DNA from: Chthoniobacter flavus
Lineage (GTDB): Bacteria; Verrucomicrobiota; Verrucomicrobiia; Chthoniobacterales; Terrimicrobiaceae
NCBI GenBank assembly: GCA_945860745.1
Contig: CAMASH010000026.1
Span: forward strand, 1 to 42,085
Direction of reading: 5' to 3'
DNA: 42,085 bases
The position numbers and the translations under genes are program-made. Every line of letters starts with the position of its first letter. Position 1 is the stretch's first letter. The notes below the pieces were generated by a model, which saw nothing but the letters and a program-made list of their open reading frames with translations, made no database searches and was not told where the DNA came from. Below, in pieces: positions 24,882 to 33,428 of the stretch.

Positions 24882-25866
24882 GGAACCGCTCGGCCAGCCA
24901 GCGGGTGGTCGAAAAAAAGTCGCTCCGCAGGGCTGCGGCGATTTCACACAGGGCCGACGCTTTATCGCGGGAGAGCAGCGAGCCGGCGGCTTTGAGATGA
25001 TGCAAGGCGACCGTCCGGGAAAAATCGCGCGGAGGGGAACCTTCGAATCTCCTTTGTTCCGCGGCATAGAAACTCCAGAAGGCGGCACGGGTCTCCGGAT
25101 CAAGCCCTTCGCGGAAACGAGCCAGCAAGCGATGTTCGGCAGGATCAAGTTCCCGTCGGAATACGCGTTCGCTCGCGCGGTGACTGACTTGCCCGGCCTC
25201 GGCAAAGGCGCGTTCGCGGCCGAGTTTGGACAGCGATCCCTCGAGATGACGGTAGCCCACGAGTCGTTGCGGAAGATTGGCGGTCTGGTGCCGTGCCAGC
25301 ACGCGGGTCCAGAGGTCGTAATCCTGCGCAATGCGGTAGCTTTCGTCGTATCCGCCGAATTCGTCGCGGATGATGTCTGCGCGGAACATGACCGAGGTGT
25401 GCATGAAGGGATTGAGAAACGGCGAGGTCCACTCAATGGCCTGGTGGGTGAGTGGCGCATCGAGCAAGCCGGCCAAACGGTCCTGCTCGTCAATCATGCG
25501 CCCGTTGGTTCCGAGCAGAACGATCTCAGGATGAATGGTGAGGAATTGATGTTGCTCGGCCAGTCGCACCGGATGCGAAAGATCATCGGCGTCCTGCCGC
25601 GCAATCCACTTGCCGCGCGCCAGGCGCAAACCCTGATTCAAACAAGGCGTCTGACCCTTGTTGGTTTCATTACGGATCAGACGGATCCGCGCGTCCTGGC
25701 GGGCCCATTCCTCCACCACCGCAGCCGAACCGTCGGTCGAGGCGTCATCCACGATGAGAAATTCAAAATTCCGGAAGGCCTGACCCGTGAGGCTGCGGAT
25801 CGAGGGATCAAGAAAACGCCCGGCATTGAAAACCGTCATCAACACCGTGATGGCCGGTTCGCTCAT
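24871..25866 (-). CDS. Glycosyltransferase family 2
   Basis: 331-aa GT-A enzyme starting MSEPAITVLMTVFNAGRFLD. The nucleotide-binding DDAS lies near 40-43 and the metal-binding QDADD at 91-95, both intact. The later GGYDESYRIAQDYDLWTR segment holds the presumed catalytic base region (ED/QD motif). A helical C-terminal tail of about 110 residues follows. The ATG at 25864-25866 overlaps the stop of the upstream gene (ATGA), which decides it over an in-frame upstream start. The 3' end overlaps the opposite-strand gene by 11 nt. It adds a sugar to the cluster's glycan; specificity unknown. Confidence 0.92.
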   Translation of the reverse strand: MSEPAITVLMTVFNAGRFLDPSIRSLTGQAFRNFEFLIVDDASTDGSAAVVEEWARQDARIRLIRNETNKGQTPCLNQGLRLARGKWIARQDADDLSHPVRLAEQHQFLTIHPEIVLLGTNGRMIDEQDRLAGLLDAPLTHQAIEWTSPFLNPFMHTSVMFRADIIRDEFGGYDESYRIAQDYDLWTRVLARHQTANLPQRLVGYRHLEGSLSKLGRERAFAEAGQVSHRASERVFRRELDPAEHRLLARFREGLDPETRAAFWSFYAAEQRRFEGSPPRDFSRTVALHHLKAAGSLLSRDKASALCEIAAALRSDFFSTTRWLAERFLNA

Positions 25867-26945
25867 GACAACAAACCTTGAAAAATCTCCCGATGCCGGG
25901 CGACCCACTGCGCTCCGTCAAAGGTTCTCTCCGCCTGCCGGCGCGCCGCTTGGGAGTATTCAGCGAGACGCGGCAAGATCTTCGATACGGCGGCGGCAAG
26001 TTCCTCCGGGCGAGGAGTGATCAGGTTGGTCCAGGTCAGCGGCGCGGGGATCAGTTCGCCGCAATCCGGCGGGACCATTTCGGGCAGGCCGCCCGAGCCG
26101 GAGCCGACCACCGGCAGGCCACTGGCCAATGCCTCGATCACGACGGTGGGGCAGGGGTCGAGATACTTGGGATGAAGCAGAAGATGATGCGTACGGTAAA
26201 ACTCCGCCGCTTCCTCCTGACTAAAGGCCGGATGCAAATGTACATGGCCGGCCAATCCGAGACTCTCAATGTAACGCAACACTCCGGCCCGGGCGTTCGG
26301 CCAGAGGAGCCGGCCTGCGATGGTCAAGGTGCATTCGATGCCGCCGTCCCTTAGTTTTTTCACGCAGTCGATGGGCGACAGGACGCGCCCCTCATAGTTC
26401 TGCGTGCCAAGGGCCAACAGGCGCAACGGACGGGGCGGCGGCTGGACCGGAGGGCGGAATTTTTGCAAATCCACCGGATTGAAAAGCACGCCGCCCGGTC
26501 GGGCCTCCGGGCCGAGGAATTTTTCCGCCGACGCGCGGCAGAATTCGCTTTGGTAAATGACGAAGTCCGCCTGGCCGCGAAGTTTCCGCATCGGGGCGTT
26601 GTGGCGCTCCGTTTCCCGCCCGGCCCAGGCGGGATAGCCGACGCCGTTCTGATTCCAGACAAAACGAATCCCCCGGCTCTGACAGATGCGCACGAGGTCG
26701 TTGGCGAAGTCCGGCTGGGAACTGCTGACCAGATACAGAAGGTTGAAGCGGGTTGCGTCGCTCGCGAAGCAATCGCGCAAATGCAGCAACTTCACCGCGC
26801 CGCCGTGAATCAATTCTCCCTGGTCAAGGATGCCGCCAAAGGAAAGAACAGGTTGCGGACTCTGCGCGCGTTCAACGGACGCAATCGTCCGGCGGTAGCG
26901 CCCGCGGCGGGGCAGATCCAAAACCTGGCGGAGAAGAGCGCGCAT
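25863..26945 (-). CDS. Glycosyltransferase family 4
   Basis: 360-aa GT-B protein. The donor domain begins at about 174 (LRLLALGTQNYEGR), contains LTIAGRLLWPNAR and the late segment LDPCPTVVIEALASGLPVVGS, which carries the conserved second Glu of the E-x7-E motif and a variant first position (Asp). FNPVDLQKF (about 155-163) is the hinge. The N-terminus MRALLRQVLDLPRRGRYRRT is basic, suggesting contact with the membrane. The ATG shares one base with the stop of the upstream epimerase (TGATG). Donor and acceptor unknown. Confidence 0.9.
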   Translation of the reverse strand: MRALLRQVLDLPRRGRYRRTIASVERAQSPQPVLSFGGILDQGELIHGGAVKLLHLRDCFASDATRFNLLYLVSSSQPDFANDLVRICQSRGIRFVWNQNGVGYPAWAGRETERHNAPMRKLRGQADFVIYQSEFCRASAEKFLGPEARPGGVLFNPVDLQKFRPPVQPPPRPLRLLALGTQNYEGRVLSPIDCVKKLRDGGIECTLTIAGRLLWPNARAGVLRYIESLGLAGHVHLHPAFSQEEAAEFYRTHHLLLHPKYLDPCPTVVIEALASGLPVVGSGSGGLPEMVPPDCGELIPAPLTWTNLITPRPEELAAAVSKILPRLAEYSQAARRQAERTFDGAQWVARHREIFQGLLS

Positions 26946-27826
26946 CAGGCAAGCTCGGCCCGGATGAGAGTTTCGATGGCAGCTCGCACATCGTGTCCCG
27001 CCCGCCAGCCCGTGGCGGCGCGGAGTTTCTCCGTGCTGAGCCGGGTGCGCTCGACATCCCAGGGGAAATGCCGCGTTTCGTTCACGGTCAGCTTTTTCCC
27101 CGCGACCGCCTCGACCAAGGCTATGATCTCGCGCAGGGCAAGTGATCCCTCCGAGGCCACATTAAATGTTCCGGTCAGACGGTGGTCCAACACGGCCCGG
27201 ATGGCGGCGAGAAAATCAGCGCAAAAAAGGTAATCCTTGCTCGCCGTTCCATCGCCCCAAATGGTCAGCGGACTGCCATCATGCGCGGCGCGGCAGAGAC
27301 GCGGAATGATGCCCTGTGGTTGCGGCGAATGATCGGGGAACCCGAAAGCATTGGAAATCCTCAGCACGCAATTCTGCAAGCCCGGGTGCGCGGAGGCGGC
27401 TTCACGAAGCAGATTTTCCGCCCGGAGTTTCGCCGCGGCATAGTGACCCAACGGGGCGCACGGCGCTTCTTCGGAGGCGCGATGGAGGCAATTGCCATAG
27501 ACAGCCGTAGTGGAAAAAAAGACAAAATGGGGAGCCGGCGGAACCTTGGTCAGCGTTTCCAACAGCGAGCGCAGAAACGGAACGTCGCTTCGTTCCTCCC
27601 CGCCGGGATTCTGTTCGGAGGTCAGGGGAACCGTGCTCCACGCCAGATGCAGAATGGCGTCGAAGCCCGCGGCGAACTCCGCATCATGCAGACAACTCAA
27701 TTCGAGATGTCCGTCACCCTGCGTCCGCGAAAATGTCGTGACTTCGCAGCCGTGTGTTTTCAGATCGGCGGCAATGAGCGGGGCCAGTCGCCCGCGTCCT
27801 CCGGTGATGGCGATTTTTTGCGTCAT
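26945..27826 (-). CDS. NAD-dependent epimerase/dehydratase (extended SDR)
   Basis: 293-aa extended short-chain dehydrogenase of the sugar-nucleotide epimerase type. The cofactor loop GGRGRLA is at 9-15, the catalytic Ser/Thr in FFSTTAVYG (103-111) and the catalytic Tyr129-x3-Lys133 in YAAAK. SNAFG and TSKDYLF-like GTASKDYLF segments of the substrate pocket follow. It is most like small UDP-glucose 4-epimerase or dTDP-sugar reductase relatives; exact substrate cannot be assigned. It probably supplies or trims a nucleotide sugar for the neighbouring glycosyltransferases. It overlaps the upstream gene by 4 nt and the downstream gene by 1 nt. Confidence 0.9.
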   Translation of the reverse strand: MTQKIAITGGRGRLAPLIAADLKTHGCEVTTFSRTQGDGHLELSCLHDAEFAAGFDAILHLAWSTVPLTSEQNPGGEERSDVPFLRSLLETLTKVPPAPHFVFFSTTAVYGNCLHRASEEAPCAPLGHYAAAKLRAENLLREAASAHPGLQNCVLRISNAFGFPDHSPQPQGIIPRLCRAAHDGSPLTIWGDGTASKDYLFCADFLAAIRAVLDHRLTGTFNVASEGSLALREIIALVEAVAGKKLTVNETRHFPWDVERTRLSTEKLRAATGWRAGHDVRAAIETLIRAELA

Positions 27827-29016
27827 TCGCGAAACCAGGCAATGTCCGCAGCGCTGCGCCTAAGCGCGTCCCGGTCGAGGCCGGGAGCAAGCGGGGTTTC
27901 GACGGGGAGAACTCCCGCGGGACGTTCGCCTTTCGCCGCCTGCGCGGGGCCCGGCGGGGTATTTGTGAATCGTGCTTCGACCTGATGAAGCGCCGCCTGG
28001 GCTCCGCTGCGCAGAACCGAGGACAAACTCACTCTGCCCGTGGGCAGGTCCGCGTACGCGGCCAGCAGACAATCCTTCATGCGATCCAGGGAATAGTGCC
28101 GCAAGGCGTCCGGCCGAAGGGATTCCTCGCCGGGAGCAAAAGATTCCAGCCGGCCGACGGCCTCCTCCACCGATCGATAGAGCGCCTTCTCAGGAAGCGC
28201 GTCGCGGGCCAGGCCAACCGGAGTGCTGAGCACGGGGCGGCCGGCAAACAGGGCTTCGAGGACCGAATAGGGTCCGCCTTCCCAGCGCGAGGAAATCACA
28301 CACACGTCCAGGGCTTGATAGAGACGATTCAGCTCCTGGCGGTCGAGGATATTGATCGTGTAGTCGTCTCCTGCCATCACTCGACCCACGAAGCGATAAG
28401 GCACACCGGCGCGTTCCAGTTCACGCCGCAGCCAGTGGCGGCGCGGGCCCGCCAGCAGAACCACCGTGCGCGGCACGCGGCGGTGCAGTTCGCGGGCGAT
28501 CTCAAAGAAAATTTCGGGACCCTTCTGTGCCTTGGGTTTTGCAAGGTCACCGCCTTCGGAATCGCGGTGAAAGTTTCCGATGACAAAGGCGTCGTCCGCA
28601 ATCCCACCCTCGCGCCGGATGGAAACGCGATCGGGCAGCGGACGAAAAATCTGCGGGTCGATGCAATAAGGAACCTGCACCACTTGCAGTCCGAGAGAAG
28701 CGAACTGTCCGGCCGCTTCCCGTGAACGCGCAATCCAGAGGTCAACCCTCCGGGCCGCCCACTCGAATCCCGGTTGGGTCAGATAGAACGCGGGGGGATT
28801 ATCGGCAAAACACACCACGGTTTTTTTCCGGAGGGCGGCCTCTCCGATGGCCGCCAGCGCCGGCCACCAGGCGGCATGCACGATGCGGGCGGAGGCCAGT
28901 CCGGTTTCCTGGATTCTCCCCGCCAGCGCTTCCCGCGCCCAGCGCAGATCCTCGTCGAGCGCCCACGCGATCTTCTGCCCTCCGGCAAAATGAACATGCC
29001 AGAGAGAGGCGTTCAC
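27823..29016 (-). CDS. Glycosyltransferase family 4
   Basis: 397-aa GT-B enzyme. The donor half starts near 145 (FVIGNFHRDSEGGD), has TVVLLAGPRRHW, and the E-x7-E region SSRWEGGPYSVLEALFAGRP with both Glu residues present. PYCIDPQIFRPL is the interdomain junction. The long C-terminal tail (about the last 60 residues) is Pro-rich and probably disordered. GTG at 29014-29016 was chosen because it gives the GTGA 4-nt overlap usual in this cluster; a TTG three codons upstream is also in frame. Specificity unknown. Confidence 0.9.
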   Translation of the reverse strand: MNASLWHVHFAGGQKIAWALDEDLRWAREALAGRIQETGLASARIVHAAWWPALAAIGEAALRKKTVVCFADNPPAFYLTQPGFEWAARRVDLWIARSREAAGQFASLGLQVVQVPYCIDPQIFRPLPDRVSIRREGGIADDAFVIGNFHRDSEGGDLAKPKAQKGPEIFFEIARELHRRVPRTVVLLAGPRRHWLRRELERAGVPYRFVGRVMAGDDYTINILDRQELNRLYQALDVCVISSRWEGGPYSVLEALFAGRPVLSTPVGLARDALPEKALYRSVEEAVGRLESFAPGEESLRPDALRHYSLDRMKDCLLAAYADLPTGRVSLSSVLRSGAQAALHQVEARFTNTPPGPAQAAKGERPAGVLPVETPLAPGLDRDALRRSAADIAWFRE

Positions 29017-29987
29017 GAGGCGCAAAGAAGCGATTGCACGATGCGGCGGTATTGCCCGGCCATCAAATCACCGGAGGGCGCCTCGCGCAAAACCCGGTCG
29101 CGCAAGTCCTGATACCGGCGCTTCATTTCCTCCACCGCGGACGGCAGATCGTCGCGAAACTCCACTCCGAAAGTTTTCCCCAGCTCCACCGTCCCCCCGG
29201 TGTCGGCATGATAAAGCAGCGGCAGGCCGCATTGCATGGACTCGACCGGATGCATCGCGCCCGGCTCGAACCGCGAAGCGGTAATGCCGACATGACCCTG
29301 CCGGAGCAGCGCGGCCAGGGCGTGGCCGGATGCGGGCGGAAAGGTGCGGGCGGCCCGCCAGGAAATCTCCCCGGGCCAGCGGCCGATGATCCACAGTTCG
29401 ACATCGCGAACGACACCGTCAGCAATCAAACCATCAAGTTCCGCGTAAACATCGAAGCCCTTGGCGGGATTGTCCGACCAATGATGAGTAACCAGCCGCA
29501 GAGGCTCCGCGCCGGACCAAGGGGCCGCGCCGATGGGATGAAAAATGGCCGGGTCGGCGCCGTTGGTAATGACGCTGTGGGGTTTGGTGGCATCGAACCA
29601 GCGGGAGGCATGATAGTCGCGCAGCCAGGCGGAGACAAAAACCGTGTGGTCGGCCGCGCGATTCGATTCGGCCAGAAACCGGTCCATTTCGCCGGTGCCT
29701 TTGCGGGCGTCATTGTCGTTGATGCGCTGGATGCAGCGCAGGCGCGGGTTGCGGGCCTTGGCCCGAAGAACGTCGTCGTAGGAAAAGGTGAGTCCGCCGC
29801 CCAATCCGGCATGAGTGCCCAGTACGCAGTCGACTTTCGCCTTCCAATCATAAGTCACGGCATATCCGCATCTTTCCAGATACGGAGAAACCTGCGTGAG
29901 CCATTGATTGCCGCCGCCATACGGTCCGCGTTTTGGCTTCATGTTGAAGGCCACGGTGGCGAGGGATTTGGATTGGGAAAAAATCAT
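29013..29987 (-). CDS. Glycosyltransferase, GT4-like
   Basis: 324 aa. The N-terminal domain begins with KSLATVAFNMKPKRGPYGGG, an opening seen in some GT4-type enzymes. IQRINDNDARKG near 86-97 and VFVSAWLRDYH precede the hinge VITNGADPAIFHP (about 138-150). The donor half has LVTHHWSDNPAKGFD and SRFEPGAMHPVESMQCGLPL, which fits E-x7-E with both Glu residues. The ATG overlaps the preceding gene's stop (ATGA) and the last codons overlap the next start (GTGA). Acts with its neighbours on an unidentified glycan. Confidence 0.87.
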   Translation of the reverse strand: MIFSQSKSLATVAFNMKPKRGPYGGGNQWLTQVSPYLERCGYAVTYDWKAKVDCVLGTHAGLGGGLTFSYDDVLRAKARNPRLRCIQRINDNDARKGTGEMDRFLAESNRAADHTVFVSAWLRDYHASRWFDATKPHSVITNGADPAIFHPIGAAPWSGAEPLRLVTHHWSDNPAKGFDVYAELDGLIADGVVRDVELWIIGRWPGEISWRAARTFPPASGHALAALLRQGHVGITASRFEPGAMHPVESMQCGLPLLYHADTGGTVELGKTFGVEFRDDLPSAVEEMKRRYQDLRDRVLREAPSGDLMAGQYRRIVQSLLCAS

Positions 29988-30946
29988 TTCGTTGCGGGGA
30001 GAATCTCGCTGACCACGCTCGTGTTCATGCTGGCTTTGAGCATATTTCCGCCGGCATCGAGAGGAAGCCGGAATCCGACGGGACGAACCCAGTTTTCGAA
30101 GGAAAGCGGAAGTCCGCTCTCTCCGGCGGGAAGGTCATCCTCGGACAGAACTTCGTAGTAAAAATCTCCGTCCGGCGGCACGTATCGCCCATAGCGTTTC
30201 CCGCCGCGCACCTTGGCCTTGCAGCCGAGTTCGTCGTTGACGATGTCCGCCGCGACCGGCTTCAGCAGGGCCGCCTGCTGCCATTTTTGACCGCTGCGCT
30301 GGAAACGCTGGATCATGTCGTCCTCGGCCCCGAGCGAGGAATCAATCAGGTTCGTCCCCGTCCGCGTTTTCCACGGGCCGAGAATTTTCCAATGATCCAG
30401 CCGTGTGAGGGAAGGGATGCCGGAACCGATCACGCCGGGCAGACGCCAGCCGAACGTTCTCAAAGAGCCGAGGGTTTGCGGATATCGGAACCCGAGCGGG
30501 CGCCGGCGGAGTTCGCCCAGGATCGGAAGGATGTCGGTCGTTTGCAGGGAACCGTGCAGGCGGAGGTTGGTTTTACGACGGAGAAAGTTCAGGCCAACCG
30601 ACCCGATCCAAGGGTTCTCTTCGAGGACGGAAACGAGGCGGGTGAGCCAGTCTCCCTCGACCACAAATTGCACATCCTCGGGCCAGAGCAGGAGGTATTT
30701 TCCAGTCGCGCGGGCCACGATTTCATTCATCGCCTCCGCATGGGTCTGGGTCTTGAACCACTTGTGTTCGACCCAATCGAGCGACGAAACGTAATCGCGC
30801 AGTCCGGGTTCGACCGACTCGTTGTCGCTGATGATCCATTCCAGCTCCGGATGACGCAGGCAGCGGCGGGCGGACTCCGCCGTGGCCCGCAAATAATGCA
30901 GGCGGTTCCAACTCAGAATCGCCACGGTGACACGGGGTGCGCTCAT
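29984..30946 (-). CDS. Glycosyltransferase family 2-like
   Basis: 320 aa with a GT-A N-terminal half: VTVAILSWNRLHYLRATAES (6-25), then IISDNESVEPG with Asp41, and LLLWPEDVQFV near 85-95. The last occupies the place of the DxD metal motif but reads PED, so metal binding may be unusual. ENPWIGSVGLNFLR is typical of family 2. The C-terminal half (from about 150) does not resemble any domain I can name. It is coupled by 4-nt overlaps on both sides. Sugar specificity unknown. Confidence 0.85.
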   Translation of the reverse strand: MSAPRVTVAILSWNRLHYLRATAESARRCLRHPELEWIISDNESVEPGLRDYVSSLDWVEHKWFKTQTHAEAMNEIVARATGKYLLLWPEDVQFVVEGDWLTRLVSVLEENPWIGSVGLNFLRRKTNLRLHGSLQTTDILPILGELRRRPLGFRYPQTLGSLRTFGWRLPGVIGSGIPSLTRLDHWKILGPWKTRTGTNLIDSSLGAEDDMIQRFQRSGQKWQQAALLKPVAADIVNDELGCKAKVRGGKRYGRYVPPDGDFYYEVLSEDDLPAGESGLPLSFENWVRPVGFRLPLDAGGNMLKASMNTSVVSEILPATK

Positions 30947-31737
30947 GGAAAAAACGGACCGGTCTCCACGTTGAGCAGCGGTCCGCGGCCGTAATGCTCA
31001 CGTTTCCAACGCGAAGGCGTGCCGCGGCCGAGCAGGCGGTTTGCCAGTCGGCGGATCTTCCCGCGCAGACCGCCCCGGTGGATTTCCATGATGTTTTCCC
31101 GCACGCTCGAGGCAGCGCTTTCGCGGCTGCTGCGGGGCAGAAAACACAGGTGCAGACAACGCAACGGCGAGGCGTCCCAATCCAATTCGTCCTGGAGATT
31201 GCGCTTCATCGCGTCATGGAATCCGGGTTGGAAGCGGATCGTTCCGCCGTGCAGGCGTTCCACCGTGTCACCATCCCACGAGGCGATGGCGGCAAAGTTG
31301 TACAACTTGGTAATACTGCGACTGGGCGGGGCGGCGTGTCCGCGGGCGCGGCCGGCTTCCCATTCCAGACAATGCAGGACATTGCCCTTCATCCGCCAGA
31401 GCGCATCGAATTCTCCCGAGAGCAGGCGTTGGCGGAAAGCCTTGAGGCCGGACGGATCGTAAATCTCATCGCCGTCCACGCCGAAAACCCATGTCGGCGT
31501 GCCGACAAACGGCTTCAGCAAATCGTGAGATTGCGAGGGATGGGTCAGCGGATGAAATGAAGCGTGAGGGATTTCCTCCGCCAGCGAACGCAAGATGTCA
31601 GCTGTGTGATCGACCGAACGATCATCGCAGAGCAGAAGCGTATGGCAGAAGGCCGCGATATTGCGCACGGCCCGCTCCACATAAAGATCCTCATTACGCA
31701 CAAGGACAATACCGACGATGCGGGAAATTTGCGACAA
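30943..31737 (-). CDS. Glycosyltransferase family 2
   Basis: 264-aa GT-A enzyme. RIVGIVLVRNEDLYVERAVR (6-25) is the N-terminal strand and helix, LLCDDRSVDHT (35-45) the nucleotide-binding Asp pair, and FGVDGDEIYDP (85-95) the DxD metal site. It resembles the WaaE/KdtX-like branch that decorates lipid-linked glycans. The C-terminal tail is basic (residues about 220-255), suggesting membrane contact. The start is TTG at 31735-31737, the first possible start after the upstream gene's stop nine bases away; no ATG is available. It overlaps the next gene by 4 nt. Confidence 0.88.
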   Translation of the reverse strand: MSQISRIVGIVLVRNEDLYVERAVRNIAAFCHTLLLCDDRSVDHTADILRSLAEEIPHASFHPLTHPSQSHDLLKPFVGTPTWVFGVDGDEIYDPSGLKAFRQRLLSGEFDALWRMKGNVLHCLEWEAGRARGHAAPPSRSITKLYNFAAIASWDGDTVERLHGGTIRFQPGFHDAMKRNLQDELDWDASPLRCLHLCFLPRSSRESAASSVRENIMEIHRGGLRGKIRRLANRLLGRGTPSRWKREHYGRGPLLNVETGPFFP

Positions 31738-31746
31738 GGGTGGCTT

Positions 31747-32532
31747 CTATTTTTGCAACAATAGGCCGTGCTGCGATCCAAAAAGGCGCAGGCCGTCAGG
31801 CACGCGCTTGCGGGACACCGTGGTGCCCAGAATGCGAAAGCCCGTCTCTCGGGCATATTTTTTGGCATATCCGAGGCGGACATGGAGATTCGTATCGTTA
31901 ACCACGGCGGGGAGTTCGCGGTAGCCTGCCGGAAGAAAGAAAGATTCGAGCAGGAGTTCCAGGCGGTAGGCCCAAGGCCGCGCCCGATTCAAAGACAAGG
32001 GTGCCCAACGGCCAAAATACAATATGGCCGCACCCCCGGGACGCAACACGCGGTAACACTCGCGCAGATACGACTGCCAGATGGCAATCCTCTCCACATG
32101 CTGAAGAACAATGAACGAATAAATGGCATCAATCGAAGCGTCTTCACACGGCACATGCGATCCATCACCCCCGAGCAGCTTAAAATTCGAAAGGCCCCGG
32201 CTTTTCAACTCCGCCTCCACCACCTCCTGACGATTGTGGATGTCCACGCCGAAGGCCCCGGCAAAGGCCCGCGACGCAGCGGCCAGGATGCGTCCGCCGC
32301 CATAGCCAATTTCCAGCACGGTTTTGCACTCCGGATTGCCTACGACCCGCGCGAGGTGGGGCGCGATGTGGATGGTGAAATCCCACTGCCCGCGAATGAA
32401 CGAGGCCTCTGCGTCTCCCGCGGAGTCAAACCAAGTAAAAAAGGAATCCCGTGATGTTCCGGCCGCACGACCGATTTCTTCGCGGAATCCGGTGATGTGA
32501 CCACGTGTCTCGATGGGTTTGTTTCCGGCCAT
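31747..32532 (-). CDS. Class I SAM-dependent methyltransferase
   Basis: 261-aa protein with a Rossmann methyltransferase domain (Methyltransf_11 type). Motif I VLEIGYGGG is at 72-80, Asp97 in GVDIHN binds the SAM ribose, LLGGDGSHVPCEDASIDAI is the motif II region, and VLRPGGAAILYF is motif III. In a glycan locus it most likely O-methylates a sugar or a terminal residue, which could limit chain length; this is inferred from place only. It lies 9 bp before the GT2 gene downstream and 2 bp after the stop of the gene upstream. Confidence 0.9.
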   Translation of the reverse strand: MAGNKPIETRGHITGFREEIGRAAGTSRDSFFTWFDSAGDAEASFIRGQWDFTIHIAPHLARVVGNPECKTVLEIGYGGGRILAAASRAFAGAFGVDIHNRQEVVEAELKSRGLSNFKLLGGDGSHVPCEDASIDAIYSFIVLQHVERIAIWQSYLRECYRVLRPGGAAILYFGRWAPLSLNRARPWAYRLELLLESFFLPAGYRELPAVVNDTNLHVRLGYAKKYARETGFRILGTTVSRKRVPDGLRLFGSQHGLLLQK

Positions 32533-32534
32533 GG

Positions 32535-33428
32535 TCAGCGGATCTTGAGTCGGAAAAGCTGGTTTTGCAGCCAGAATGTGAAAGCGCCTTCAGCAAATAG
32601 CGCGTCATTTTTGAATGGGCCGACATAATGGCGGCAGACCGCACCGCCCCGCCGAAAATTCGTCCAGCTGATTTCGTATTCCCGTGGCAGCAATCCTCCG
32701 CCCCACTTCCACGCCGAGCCGAAAACACAAAAGAGGGTCTGTTCGAGAAAACAATACTCCCGCGCCGTCGGGGCACAACGTTGGAGAAACTTCTCTGCCA
32801 GGCCGAGGTCGGCCGCCGCCTTGGGCATGAGATCCAGACCGCTGTTGGCCCTCTCCCACAAACGAAAGCCCATTTCTTTTTCCAGGTCGGCGCGGGCGGA
32901 TGAGTATTTCTCCCGGGTGTCTTCCATCAGCCAAAGCGTCTTCTCCCCGCGGGCAATCCACTGCAAAACCAATTCCGGACGCTGGAAAAAAACGATGTCG
33001 CTATCGATGACGATGTACCGGTCATGGGGAGCGTAGTGGCGCGTGTCGAAGACTTTGAGGAACCAGTGGTGTTTGACCCGGTTCTCGCGACAGACCGGAT
33101 GGTCACGCAATCCTTCCGCCACGGCCCGATCCGCCACGGCCCGGCGGATCACCTGCCCGTCGGGAAAGTGGGACCGAATCTCGCGGGCATCGTCGTCCGT
33201 CAGCGATCCGTCGTCGTGGAAGAAGGGCGCCCAATGCTGCCGCGAATGAAATTCCAAACTGCGCATGGCCAGCAATCCCATGAGGAGCATGTCGTGCGAA
33301 ATCACCATGTGGAGGGAGACGTCCGCCGGCGGCGAATTCAGGGATTCCCGCTTGCGCACAGCCTGACGAGCGGCCCGCCGACCCAGCCGAATCCAGGCTT
33401 GGCGGACGAAGGAGGGAAGAATTTTCAT
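32535..33428 (-). CDS. Putative GT-A glycosyltransferase with DSD motif
   Basis: 297 aa, no family recognised with confidence. The segment YIVIDSDIVFFQRPELVL (residues 139-156) matches the strand-DxD-hydrophobic pattern of GT8-like and related retaining GT-A enzymes, with the metal site at Asp142-Ser-Asp144. LHMVISHDMLLMGLLAMRSL (39-58) resembles the opening strand and helix, and HHWFLKVFDTRHY lies between them. The first 30 residues are strongly basic, which suggests a membrane-surface anchor. ATGA overlap with the upstream gene. A nucleotide-sugar glycosyltransferase is the best reading. Confidence 0.72.
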   Translation of the reverse strand: MKILPSFVRQAWIRLGRRAARQAVRKRESLNSPPADVSLHMVISHDMLLMGLLAMRSLEFHSRQHWAPFFHDDGSLTDDDAREIRSHFPDGQVIRRAVADRAVAEGLRDHPVCRENRVKHHWFLKVFDTRHYAPHDRYIVIDSDIVFFQRPELVLQWIARGEKTLWLMEDTREKYSSARADLEKEMGFRLWERANSGLDLMPKAAADLGLAEKFLQRCAPTAREYCFLEQTLFCVFGSAWKWGGGLLPREYEISWTNFRRGGAVCRHYVGPFKNDALFAEGAFTFWLQNQLFRLKIR